NCBI RefSeq assembly: GCF_016801865.2 | Contig: NC_068938.1 | Coordinates: forward strand, 129,856,689-129,920,688 | DNA from: Culex pipiens pallens | Taxonomy: Eukaryota > Arthropoda > Insecta > Diptera > Culicidae | Reading direction: 5' to 3' | Length of the DNA stretch: 64,000 nt | Shown here: one piece after another, positions 1-10,782 of the stretch | Layout of the letters: each line of letters opens with the position of its first letter | Numbering within the stretch: the stretch's first letter is position 1 | The notes under the pieces: model-generated | The model's database searches: none | The model's input: only the letters and a program-made list of their open reading frames with translations | What the model was told of the DNA's origin: nothing | Translations under genes and position numbers: made by a program

Positions 1-130
1 TCAGCACTGAAATGGGTGCTAAAAAGTTGAACTTTTCAGCACTTGTTTTGAAAAGTAACACTTTTCAACATTTTTTTGATTTTAATGATTTATTGACAAT
101 ATACATGAAAATTTGACTTAAAATTTCACT
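1..130. repeat. Dispersed AT-rich repeat, copy at left edge
   Basis: The stretch carries the motif AAGTTGAACTTTTCAGCAC followed by a run related to TTTTCAACATTTTTTTGATT. The same arrangement (GGGTGCTGAAAAGTTGAAC, then TTTTCAACACTTGT) is found at 63865-63960, and a short related piece lies near 39365. It is a dispersed repeat of unknown class cut by the window edge. Confidence 0.6.
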
Positions 131-660
131 CAATTGGTGTTTTTCGGAATTGCAAAAAATGTTGTATGGAACTCGTTGCAAAACTTGATTTTTTCAGCAC
201 TCTTCGTATTTATCCAACTCGGTGAACCTCGTTGGATAAATGTACGACTCGTGCTGAAAAAATCCTCTTTTTGCAACTTGTTGCATAAACTACTATTAAA
301 ACTTTCAATAAAATATTTATTTTTTTCAATACTAAAAATACTTTCAAAATTTCAAATGAAATGAGAAATTGTGGAGACGATGGAGAGCAAATCGAGCTCA
401 GTAAAACATCAATATAGAAAAATATTCAGCACACTACTTCATTAATTTGAAATGATTGTAATTACCACCTTATAACCCACATTTCTTTTTTTTTTAAATA
501 TGTAAACAAATTGGAAATTCAAAATTGATAAAATCGGACGTTAATAAATTAATGAATGTCGTAAAAGTTTCAATCGGTTTTATTTTTTCATTAAAATTAT
601 GAATAATTTTACAGAGTTCTCCACAAAAATAGTATATACAAATTCTACGTCTTTCACGGA
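131..660. other. AT-rich intergenic DNA
   Basis: I see no gene here. The only notable element is a short string near 385-405 (GGAGAGCAAATCGAGCTCAG) that recurs at 40741-40760, so part of this stretch is repetitive. Short open frames have no recognisable domain and the composition of AT-rich spacer. Confidence 0.5.
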
Positions 661-1790
661 TTGTCCCAACAAACCATCGTCAGAATATGACTCAGAACGG
701 AGAATGAGCCCTTCTTCGGAGCAAGAGGCAGTTTGCAATTGAAGAAGCATGAGGTGAGGTGAGGCGATGCTTCTTCATACGCAACGTGCTCGGAATTTTT
801 ATGACCCTTTGCGTACACTCAACACTGACGAGGAGGTGTCTCGGTGGCCCAACCAAATACGCCACAAGTAGAGAGGAGCTTCTTACTTGTTAGCATTTCT
901 ATTAGAATGAATAATGCAAAACATTTGACATTTGACGTGCACACCGTAAAACAGCACGTCGGATGTTATCGATTAGTTGGCAAATTAGTTGAGCTGTGTT
1001 TTTGAATAAGTTGATTGTCAACGAAATTTGATTAGGGGTAGGTGGTATGCAAAATCACGAAATATTATCTTTCTAAATTTTATGAAAAATTCGTTCTCTG
1101 AAGGTAAGGTTTTGTCAGTTTTTCCTTGTGGTATGGATCAATTTGTAAAAAAAAGTATTACATGATCAATGAATTTAATCCATACATTGTATGTGACGAT
1201 ATGAACTACTCGCGATCAGATTGTCCCGGACTCCTTCGCACGCAACTTAAGCCCGAGAGTTGACTGTGTTGATTGCTCATGTTCAGTGTCTAGTGCCTCT
1301 CTAGTCCACCAAGTCTTCGTCGGAGTCATGCGTAGGTGTCATCCCCCATGGACTTGCCGCCGTTACCGCCTTATGGCCACGCGACTTAAATGTGAGAAAA
1401 ATATCTTTTAAATCCCAACAAAACACACCAAACCGGTTCCTGTATGCGAGTGTACTTAGTCAGTGTGACTTGTTTTCATTTTTATACACTTTTTCCCCCT
1501 CTCTCTCTCTCAGTTCGTAATTTATTTAATTTGTGCAGGCGACCCGATGGTCATGAGGAGGCGTTAGTTGAACTGGCAGCCTGTTTTACCCTCCTTCACC
1601 CCCTCGTTCTCGTGGACCAAGTCGACGTGGCCAAACTTCTGGGATGGCCGCCCGAGGAAATATGACTAATTATGGGCTTTGCTCACCATCTGTTTTGGAA
1701 ATGACCGTTTTGGGCTTTTGAGAGCTGACGCCACTAATTGAGAGGGGCTTAGACGACGATAGCCGGTTGAAGATGATCCGGTGGTGCAAG
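661..1790 (+). other. GC-richer stretch with exon-like segment, unresolved
   Basis: Composition is more complex than the flanks. A donor-like GTGAGA lies at about 1391. A strong polypyrimidine tract (CCCCCTCTCTCTCTCTCAG) ends near 1512 and a second acceptor-like GTGCAG ends near 1538. Joining the donor to the second acceptor keeps a Cys-rich frame open that stops at the TAG near 1568. A different frame stays open through 1665. No product is recognisable and no start codon is convincing, so this could be a terminal exon of an unseen gene or chance. Confidence 0.2.
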
Positions 1791-3099
1791 ATTCAAGGTG
1801 ATCCAGTGTGGGGCAAATGTGTCATCCTTTCTGAATGAAAAAACAAACAATTTTTTCGGTTTATTTCTAGGCTAACTGTCCGCAATCGAATTCTATTTTA
1901 GAATTTTTCAGCACACCGCCACACCAAAAACGAGCACTTTCAATTTAGCTAATGAAATTTCAGCAAAATATGGCAACGGAACGAACCTCCGGAAGCAAAT
2001 CCCAAAGCCGCAGCAACGGAAAACATAATCATCGCCAGCCATACCCGGGTGGTGTACAATATACGATATTGGATTGGGCCACCACGGGATCGGGATCGAA
2101 AATAGCACAAACCTATCAATTATGCGACAATGGATGCAATAACCCCTTTTGCAACCCTTTTTTTGCATTCTTAATGAATTTGTTATGTTCCACACCTCAG
2201 GCAGCATGTATCTGCTAAATATGTTTCAAGCATGGGCGTCCACAATGATATTTCTTCATTTATTTATTTTTATGTTGAAGTGAATTTTCAACTCATTGTG
2301 GTAAAAACATTAAACATACTTTTTTTTAAATCTGAACGCCACTGCTCAACCTCTAATGTTTCATGCGTGTCCCGCATCGATTCCTCGGAGTTTTTCACCG
2401 TCGATCGTCAGAATATGTAAACCAGATGGAAGTCATTCAACCCTGGCGTTCTGAAAATGGAATCACGAAACGAAAATCTCTGCGCGGAGTACGCGCCAGG
2501 TAACACACTCTTTATACACGCCTCGATTATGATTACAAAATCGATACACGCGACACGGCTTATCGCTCTTCTCGGAGAAGGAAGGAAGTTTCAAGTCATC
2601 GAGAATCGTGGTGCGGAGTCATTCAGGCGCGACAAGAATATGACTCGTTAGCGGCGTGGGTGACATCAACTCGAACTAATACTGAAAGAATCAATGTCTT
2701 GAATATGAGCGATTCTTGACTCTTTTCTGAAAGTGGATTATGTTTTACGAACTGGTGGCCCAAATTTCGATCAGAAAAGTTAAAAGTTGCTTTTTTACGC
2801 TGGGGTATATTTAACCTAGAATTCGTTCATGTCTATAAAGCTATAAAAGTTGTAGGGTGGTTTCATAGGAACCAACATCAGTTTCCAAGAATGATAACGA
2901 ACTTTTTGCCTTTGAAAAAACTATACTAGAATTTTGTTTAGTAGTTGTTAACATAATTACATTAACCTAAAATCTTTTCTAAGCAAATTTTACAATGTGA
3001 CGTAACCTTGGGCGATTTTAAGCAAGGTTATATATTTTAGAAAAATTACGAGTTTTATTTTTTTCATGTAGGACAGTTGTAAATATTTTTTGAAGGTTC
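1791..3099. other. Intergenic DNA, no supported gene
   Basis: Short frames at 1952-2218 and 2457-2651 show no recognised domain, and antisense frames of similar length overlap the first. The part from 2700 on is AT-rich spacer. Nothing else is supported. Confidence 0.45.
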
Positions 3100-3810
3100 T
3101 AGGGTTAGTGAAATTTCACGATTTCGCGGACAGCGTGAAATCCGCGAAATTTGGCTTTTTCCGCGAAATCCCGTGAAATTTTATGTTTGTGTGAAACTGT
3201 AACGATTTTTCTCAAAATATTTTATCAAACTTAAATAGGAATAAAAATAATCTTAAGAACTACTGTAGAATTAAGAGAGTGAATAACCTTGTTCAATTAC
3301 TATTATAGGGTTAGTGAATTTTAACGATTTCGCGAAATTTTTGAAATTTATCAACTTTTTCCATTTTTTTTCAAATAAGATCATAATAAATATTTCAACC
3401 ATAAAGGCTTTTTAAGTAAATTTTATTAGTTTTCAATTGAAAAGCTTGATATGAACCATTTGAAGAATTGTTCAGAATTTTAGAATTTTTTTTAAATAAC
3501 TAAATATTGTAATATTTTCATTCGCTGTAGTAAAACTTTTATTACTTTTTTATTTGAAAGGTATAATTTCAAAAGAAATTAAAAGAATCAAGCTTTGTTT
3601 TACTCAAAATAAAATTAAGAATATTTTTATCTTCCAAATCACCGATATTTTATTATTTGGGTTGATTCCCGTGAAAAATAAAAAATACAACCTTTTTTGT
3701 TTTCTGTTCTAATTTTGTCTAATTTTTGTCTAATTTTTGTCTATTGATTTTAAATTTAGTTATTGAAAAGAGAGATAAAAACCTTAAAAAATATTTTGAA
3801 TGGGCTAAAT

Positions 3811-4046
3811 CTCGGGTGAGTTTTCAAAAAGCCGTAAGAGCCACCGTGACCTCTGACACTAATTTTCGTTTTTCTCCAAAATTAAACAAAATTTCATTAA
3901 TTTTTAGTTTGGGGCACTTGAAGGACGTGTAGATGAACAATCTCAAGCATTTTTGATATTGGTTTTTCGTAAGTAGGTCGAATACCGATGCAAAAAGAAC
4001 ATTGTTTACCAATGGCTCTTACGGCTTTTTGAAAACTAATCCGAGA
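3811..4046. mobile_element. MITE with ~33-bp inverted ends
   Basis: The inverted arms 3811-3843 and 4014-4046 share TTTTCAAAAAGCCGTAAGAG and the outer TCTCGG, differing by a few bases. The element is about 236 bp, non-coding, and nested inside the 3100-4785 element. Confidence 0.7.
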
Positions 4047-4340
4047 AATGTCGCAGAAATTTCAAACTATTTTACTCATTTTGGCTGGACAAGATTGTTA
4101 AATTTTGCTTTGATATGAAATTCAATAAAATGAAAACTTGTAAGCAAAAGCAAATCAGCGAAAACTTTTTAGCTTTATTAGTCGAATGTTAAAAAAGCAG
4201 TTCAATAAATGAGAATACGCATGCCCTACATTTTGTTTCAAAATATGAATAGAACCCATCCATAAACCAGGTGGAAACTTTTTTGAAAATTGAAAGATTT
4301 TTTTATGTCACGTTCAAATTTAGTCCTAAAAAGGTTAGGT

Positions 4341-4586
4341 CGTTAGCTCAGTCCAGGTGTAGGAGTCGTCTCCCTGGGTCCTGCCTCGGTGGAGTCGCTG
4401 CTAGGCAGTTGGACTAACAATCCAAAGGTCGTCAGTTCGAATCCCGGGGTGGATGAAAGCTAAGGTGTAAAAAGAGGTTTGCAATTGCCTCAACAATCAA
4501 GCCTTCAAACACCTAGTTTCGAGTACGAATCTCGCAATCGAGAACGCCAAGGCAATGCTGTAGAGCGAATAATTTGATTTGATTTT
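4341..4586 (+). mobile_element. tRNA-derived SINE (Val-AAC-like head)
   Basis: A tRNA-like head contains a 5-bp anticodon stem (TTGGA/TCCAA) around a loop CTAACAA, giving an AAC anticodon position, and a B box within CAGTTCGAATCCC. It is followed by a tRNA-unrelated body and a TTTGATTTGATT tail. The head is too degenerate and carries too much extra sequence for a functional tRNA; a pol III-transcribed SINE is the best reading. Confidence 0.65.
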
Positions 4587-4785
4587 TTCAAATTTAGTGA
4601 AGATTTTTTTTAGTTTATTGAAGAATAATATAATGGGGATAAAAAGTAGTTTCTGTGATTTTAACATAATATTTTCAGAGTTATAAAAAAAATACGTTCC
4701 GCGAAATTTGCGTGAAATTTTGTGTTTTGAAATTGAGGTCCCCGTGAAATTTGCTATTTTCGAGCGTGAAAAATCACTAAGCCTA

Positions 4786-7365
4786 GTTATGACTCTTACC
4801 TAAGTTAAGAGGGCTGAAAGGTATTGTAAAAATAATAAATTTTAACAATAAAGCTTTGAGAAAAAGTCAAGCCAATCCCGGAATTTTATGACACGTTTTA
4901 AATTGCTTAAAAACCATCCAAATGCAACAAAGAGACAACGTAAATGCGGGCAATTTTAAAAAGTTTAATGTTTCTGGACCTCAAAATTCAATCCACGTTT
5001 CGCTCCACTTCCCTTACCAGTAGTAGGCTCACAATATTTTTTTTTACATGACTTCATCTATTTGTGGCTCGCGGACCCGTTTTGGATGATCACGTTAAAT
5101 GGCCTTTTGACCCATCAGTAAATTGATTTTGTAATTTTTACAAATTATGGTTTAGTTGAAGCTTTTATGTGAAACTTTTTTTTTGTAAGAATAAAACGAA
5201 CAATTTATGCATACTTTAATCCCAATCATATGAAACAAACATTTTTGTTGAAAAATCTATCTTATTGAAAGTTTAAATATTATTGAAAAAAGTAATTTCA
5301 TCAACATTTTCGTCAAACTTTTTCTGATATGAGTTATAAAACGTTCAAATTCGGCTACTGTAAAGATAGCAAAGTATTGGTTTTCCATATGAATTCAAAA
5401 GTCATAACGTCTCACTTAAAAAATGTATAGCCTCGGGATTAAAAGTCAAACAAAGTTATGTCCTTAAATTTAAATTTCAAGGAAAATATACATGCACTCA
5501 ATTAAAAATATTGTGAAATATTTTTTGACTTCAGCATTCACCCACAAATTGACCCCTCAACCTTGACCAGACACTGGAAATATATATATAGTATATAGTC
5601 TTCTAACAACATATTAGCAAAGGCCTTCCCAGATTTTGTTTTGTCGAGGCATGAAAAATGCAGTAATAACATTATGAACTACTCATTTTTTAGTTTTGTT
5701 AATTTTACTAAATAAATTAAATTGATAGGAAGCTTTTATCAACGATACTGGTATTTTTAGAAAAGAACACAACAATCAAGACAGATAACATTGAAATTAC
5801 GCATTTTTTCGAATATACCATTTTCACATTTGGCCCGCCATCTCATGTAAATTTCAAATTTGGACCGCCATTCAAAAACTTTGAGCTATATAGGAGATTC
5901 AACTCCCTACAACTTTGCCGAAGTGTGCAAAACGCTCTGAGTTGATCCGAATCCGAAAACGATAACGAATGTTTAAGCTTGCAGTTGCAGAATTTACCTA
6001 CAACGCGATGCATTTTGAGTGGAAAAGTGAATAGAACGTTCCTGACGAAATGAGCCATAAGTTTTTTTTTTAATCTTTAAGAAACGCATAGGGACAGCAT
6101 CATTTTTCTATAAAATTAAAATGCTCAAGAGACTGTGCAACATTAACAAAAACTGTCAGTTCTCCTTTTAAATTTTGTGTATTTTTGATATGTAATTCTA
6201 AAAATCCCTGTTAATTTATTTATTTGTCAGTATTGTATTTTTTTGCAATTTGGTCTCAACGAACAATCCCTCTACTGCCCAATTTTTTCCAAAATTTTAA
6301 TTTTCTCTTGTTCAGGAGGTCATTTTGAGCAACTTTTGTTTTACGAGAAACTTTACTTCTCTTGTTTTATGTTTTTCTTGTTTCATTTTTAGTATTTTAA
6401 TTTGCATTTATCTTGTTTAGTATATGTTTGTTTTAGGTATTATTTGGCCTATTCTACCACCTCCTATCATAACATTTTGCCTATCTAATGTTTTCATGTT
6501 TCTACAGTCACCTTTTCAATTTTTTGCTTGTTTTTCACACTTTCTTTTTTAAAATGGCACCATTTTGATTTAAATTGTAAAAAAATGCGTAGAGGCATAG
6601 TCTGGGACGCTAGAAACATTACTGCATAATTCTTTTTACTTAAAATATAGGAAATGTAAGTAAAAAACACAGCCAAAGTTGACCCCTAAAAAAAATACAT
6701 GTTTAAAAACATTGGCAAAGTCACATAAAACAAGTCAAACTTCCAACCCATAAATTTTCTAAAATTTCAAGAGCTCTTCTTTCCAATGCTTTTTAAAGAT
6801 CAAAAATTGGTTGAAAATTGGATAATTGGCGATTTTTTTAAATCGAAGCCCATCTAAAGGCGGGGTTGGGTTGTAGAGGGTTAATAAGAACTTTACCTCT
6901 AATTTTATGCGAAATTGTTGAAGGGACTAATTCTTCAAACATATATTATCGAAATTTAAAAAACGTCTTGAATCTATTTTATCCTTTTTTCAGATTCCAT
7001 ATTTCTTTTCTATTTTCAAAAAGCAAAAAAAAGTTTATTTGTTTTTCATGTTATACAAAAACGAATGGATTTCTTATCCTTATCAAGTTTTTCCCAAAAC
7101 CCAAACTCATTAAAAGTTTATGAGCACTTTTTTTGAATGGCAAGCAAAATCTGAGCTTGAGTGTTAAAAATTGCATTTTGGGAAAAAAATTAAAAAAAAA
7201 ACTAATTAAGCCGTTGCATTTTTTTTAACATCTGGGCAGGTGTATAATGCATTTTAAAACTCTGGCTTGTAATTTCCTTTTTATATATTTTTTTTTTTTG
7301 TTCAGGAAAAAAAAGCAAAGCAATCCACTTTAACGACCCCCGGGTCTTTTGTGGTCTCTGTTGCA
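4786..7365. other. AT-rich intergenic DNA
   Basis: About 2.6 kb without a supported gene. The string CCTACAACTTTGCCGAAG at 5905-5925 has a relative near 60829, so some of the stretch is repeat-derived. A short TATATATATAGTATATAG run lies near 5580. Short frames look like AT-rich noise. Confidence 0.5.
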
Positions 7366-7533
7366 ACACCCTTACCAAAAATCATGATTTTTTGAGTTCC
7401 AAATCCCACATTTTATACGAATTTTTCAGTTCAACCCATATAACCATTTTTATCGTTGTAGTACCTGAACTCAAAAAATCGTATGAAAAGTGGGATTTGG
7501 AACTCAAAAAATCATGATTTTTGGTAAGGGTGT
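7366..7533. mobile_element. MITE with perfect 44-bp inverted arms
   Basis: Arms 7366-7409 and 7490-7533 are exact reverse complements over 44 bp, starting ACACCCTTACCAAAAATC. The arms contain an internal CATG palindrome. The 80-bp spacer holds a further CTGAACTCAAAAAATCGTA related to the arm. Perfect arm identity suggests a recent insertion or gene conversion. Confidence 0.75.
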
Positions 7534-7661
7534 AGAGTTTCAGTTCCAAGATGGCGGCGAAACTCGTGCGGTACTAGCGCGAGTTTCTTCAAAGAAGCAC
7601 TTTGACAGCTCTGAGTGCAGCACTCAGTGTGGAACTAGCCCTCAAATGAACGTACCATATA

Positions 7662-8628
7662 CACTGAAAGAAACCGACATAGCAATATCACATGTTTCCC
7701 ACATGAATCCGCCCCATACGACTTAGCATGCGAAAGTCATGTGAAAATCACATAATCACCTGCGAAGTAGTAAACTCAAGTGAAATTCATATTAAAATGA
7801 AATGAAAAACACGACACCTTCACATGTCTTCAAACATGACTATCACATGGAATTCTTATGAGAATAAAGTGGATTGCACGTATGATTTCAATGAATTTCT
7901 TTCTTTATTTATCTTTTTAATATTATCCAGAAAATCTCAATTAAATCAATTTTGTTTTCCACAGTTTTTTTTGTTTTTAAATTGGAAATAAGACACTTTT
8001 TTGAACAAAGCCTTTCAAAATTCAACCGCGAACGCTTCCGGCAACGGCACCATCCGTCGCATTAACCGCATGGATCCCTTGGTGGAAACTAAACAGCTTT
8101 ATACCTCCAAAGGCCGGTGTAATTTCTTTTCCTAAAAACCGGCACATTTTCGGTTAAGCACCAGGTTTTAAATTGCTAGAAAAGTGAGATGAATCATTTA
8201 TTTTAATTGTTTTAATTGATTGCCTTCAATTTATATGTTTATTTTACTATACTTACATTTTTCAAAATTGCTTGTTGCTCAAAAGATAAATGTTTAATGA
8301 ACAAAATCCTTTTTTAAAAGAACGAACACAAAAACTTGTACTTTCTGCTTCTCGCCATCTTGATTTCTGACCATTTCTCTCCATTCGCCATCAAAAAACA
8401 AAACATGCGAATCTTACGTGGTTATCACCCGAAAATCAACAGAAAAGCGTGAACAGCATGTGAAAGCATAATGGAGTAGCTATGGCTGGTATTCAACTGA
8501 TGGTCACATACATTTGAGATACAAAACATATCGAAGTCATGAGAAATTCACGTCAGTTTAAAATGATGATATTTTGAGATGCTCACGTGAAAAAGCACTT
8601 GAATTTACTGTGTGGGTTTCTTTCAGTG
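7662..8628. mobile_element. TA-flanked MITE/DNA element (CACTGAAAGAAACC ends)
   Basis: The left end CACTGAAAGAAACC and right end GGTTTCTTTCAGTG are inverted, and both are flanked by TA, the target duplication of Tc1/mariner-superfamily elements. The element is about 967 bp with no transposase frame. Its right third (from 8359) is repeated in the adjacent 705-bp duplication. Confidence 0.7.
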
Positions 8629-9768
8629 TAAGACAATGTGATAGAATGTAACTAAACAACAACTTCAAGCTGGTCATACCTGAAGAAATTTAGCTCGATT
8701 TTCAGAATGGTATTTCGAAAGATTTGTATTTTTCAAGCTTTTCTTAGATTATTTTACCTGGCCATTATTTATCCCAAGATTACAGTTAATTTATTTTGGA
8801 TATTTTTCAACAGTGTGATGTTCTTTATACATTAGTTGTTCGGTATAACTGGGCTGCTTTTTAACTGGACGCTCGATAACTGGGCCGTAGCCCAGTGAAA
8901 AAGCGGACACGTCAAAAAACCAAAACAAAACCAAATGACCGAGGGGTTAATGGATGCAAAAATCATATTCAATAAATAAAAAAACTTTTTTCAAGTTACA
9001 ATTAAAGAAATTATTATGCATCGGTGGTCCCCTCGTTATGTTTTGTTCAGACCACGAGCAGCCCTTGATTTCTGACCATTTCTCTCCATTCGCCATCAAA
9101 AAACAAAACATGCGAATCTTACGTGGTTATCACCCGAAAATCAACAGAAAAGCGTGAACAGCATGTGAAAGCATAATGGAGTAGCTATGGCTGGTATTCA
9201 ACTGATGGTCACATACATTTGAGATACAAAACATATCGAAGTCATGAGAAATTCACGTCAGTTTAAAATGATGATATTTTGAGATGCTCACGTGAAAAAG
9301 CACTTGAATTTACTGTGTGGGTTTCTTTCAGTGTAAGACAATGTGATAGAATGTAACTAAACAACAACTTCAAGCTGGTCATACCTGAAGAAATTTAGCT
9401 CGATTTTCAGAATGGTATTTCGAAAGATTTGTATTTTTCAAGCTTTTCTTAGATTATTTTACCTGGCCATTATTTATCCCAAGATTACAGTTAATTTATT
9501 TTGGATATTTTTCAACAGTGTGATGTTCTTTATACATTAGTTGTTCGGTATAACTGGGCTGCTTTTTAACTGGACGCTCGATAACTGGGCCGTAGCCCAG
9601 TGAAAAAGCGGACACGTCAAAAAACCAAAACAAAACCAAATGACCGAGGGGTTAATGGATGCAAAAATCATATTCAATAAATAAAAAAACTTTTTTCAAG
9701 TTACAATTAAAGAAATTATTATGCATCGGTGGTCCCCTCGTTATGTTTTGTTCAGACCACGAGCAGCA
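8359..9768. repeat. 705-bp tandem duplication, copies appear identical
   Basis: Unit 1 is 8359-9063 and unit 2 is 9064-9768. Both start at CTTGATTTCTGACC and end at CAGACCACGAGCAGC. By reading through both I found no mismatch. The unit joins the right part of the CACTGAAAG element to the left part of a pogo-like MITE. Near-zero divergence in junk DNA implies a very recent duplication, an allelic merge, or an assembly error. Confidence 0.85.
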
Positions 9769-9814
9769 TTCGGTGATGGGCTACGTTCTCAGCCCAGTTA
9801 CCGAACAAGTACTG
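9535..9814. mobile_element. Pogo-like MITE (TTGTTCGGTAACTGGGCT ends)
   Basis: The left TIR near 9535-9560 (TTGTTCGGTATAACTGGGCT) is inverted at 9791-9814 (AGCCCAGTTACCGAACAAGT) and both ends abut TA. A truncated left half of the same MITE lies at 8830-9063 because of the 705-bp duplication. There is no coding capacity. Confidence 0.6.
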
Positions 9815-10072
9815 TATTAAATTTCAGTAAAAGTTATTTAGAAGTAAGTTTTGAAAATCTAATCTTCTCCGTAATATTTTTTTTTTAATCAAAAATAGCT
9901 TCACATTGTCTTGGACTACCTTCAAAAACCACCAACCCGCTAAATTTATGATCAATTACCATGATGATATCCCCTATCGCACCACGATCTTGAACTTATA
10001 AAACATGATTTATTACGCCAACTGCCGCGCACGTACGGCACACGCATGGGGAGAGAGCACCATAAAAATACT
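9815..10072. other. Short intergenic spacer
   Basis: No feature recognised between the pogo-like MITE and the GGGGCAG element. Confidence 0.5.
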
Positions 10073-10782
10073 TAGGGGCAGGGGGGGCAGAATGGTCCGC
10101 CTAAGTAAAATGCGCCAAAAACCATAGAAAAACATAAAATTTTATGAATCCAGTGTAGTAGGCTTATGCTTTGGGATGTTCCCTTCAATGTTCTATACTT
10201 GGTTGATGAAAATTTTGAGCTTAGAACTATTTTTGAGCCACTTTAAAAAAAATGTTTTTTCGACTACTTTTCCAGGGTGCGGGGCAGAATGGACCACCCT
10301 GTGGGGCAGAATGGGCCACCTTAGAAAACAAGCCATCTCATTTAATACAACGTTGAAGAGAGATAAGAAATGACTTAAGGGACCTTTCTTACATAGTTTC
10401 CATAAAGTTAGACAACTTTTATAAAAATAGTCACTTAACAAAACAAACATTTTTGAAAATAGTGTTAAAATGTTGAAATAAGACACTATTTTTACAAATA
10501 AGCATCAAAACAAGTAAAAAATCAACTAATGTTGCATTAAACGTGATTTGTGAAGCTACAAGGAGTGAAATAATCCATTTAGCTAAAATTTCGTTACTTT
10601 TGATTGTTTTTATAAGGCAGGAAAAGGGTGGTCCATTCTGCCCCCAAGTGGAATTTAATTTAACACTTCCGACACCAAGCCTCTAAATGATTTGAAGGTT
10701 CCGTTGTTGTTTGTTTACCTTGGTAGTAACATCTAGTAACGTTATAAGCATTGAGCAAACTTTTTCAAACAATTCAACTTTT

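Larger units (their letters stand above)
3100..4785. mobile_element. Non-autonomous DNA element, TTAGTGAATTTTCACG family, copy 1
   Basis: The left end reads TAGGGTTAGTGAAATTTCAC and the right end is its imperfect inverse (CGTGAAAAATCACTAAGCCT). Subterminal sequence is rich in CGCGAAATTT and CGTGAAATTT words. A second copy of similar length with the same ends lies at 31751-33390. There is no transposase frame. A MITE (3811-4046) and a tRNA-derived SINE (4341-4586) are nested inside, so this copy is the older host. Confidence 0.65.
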
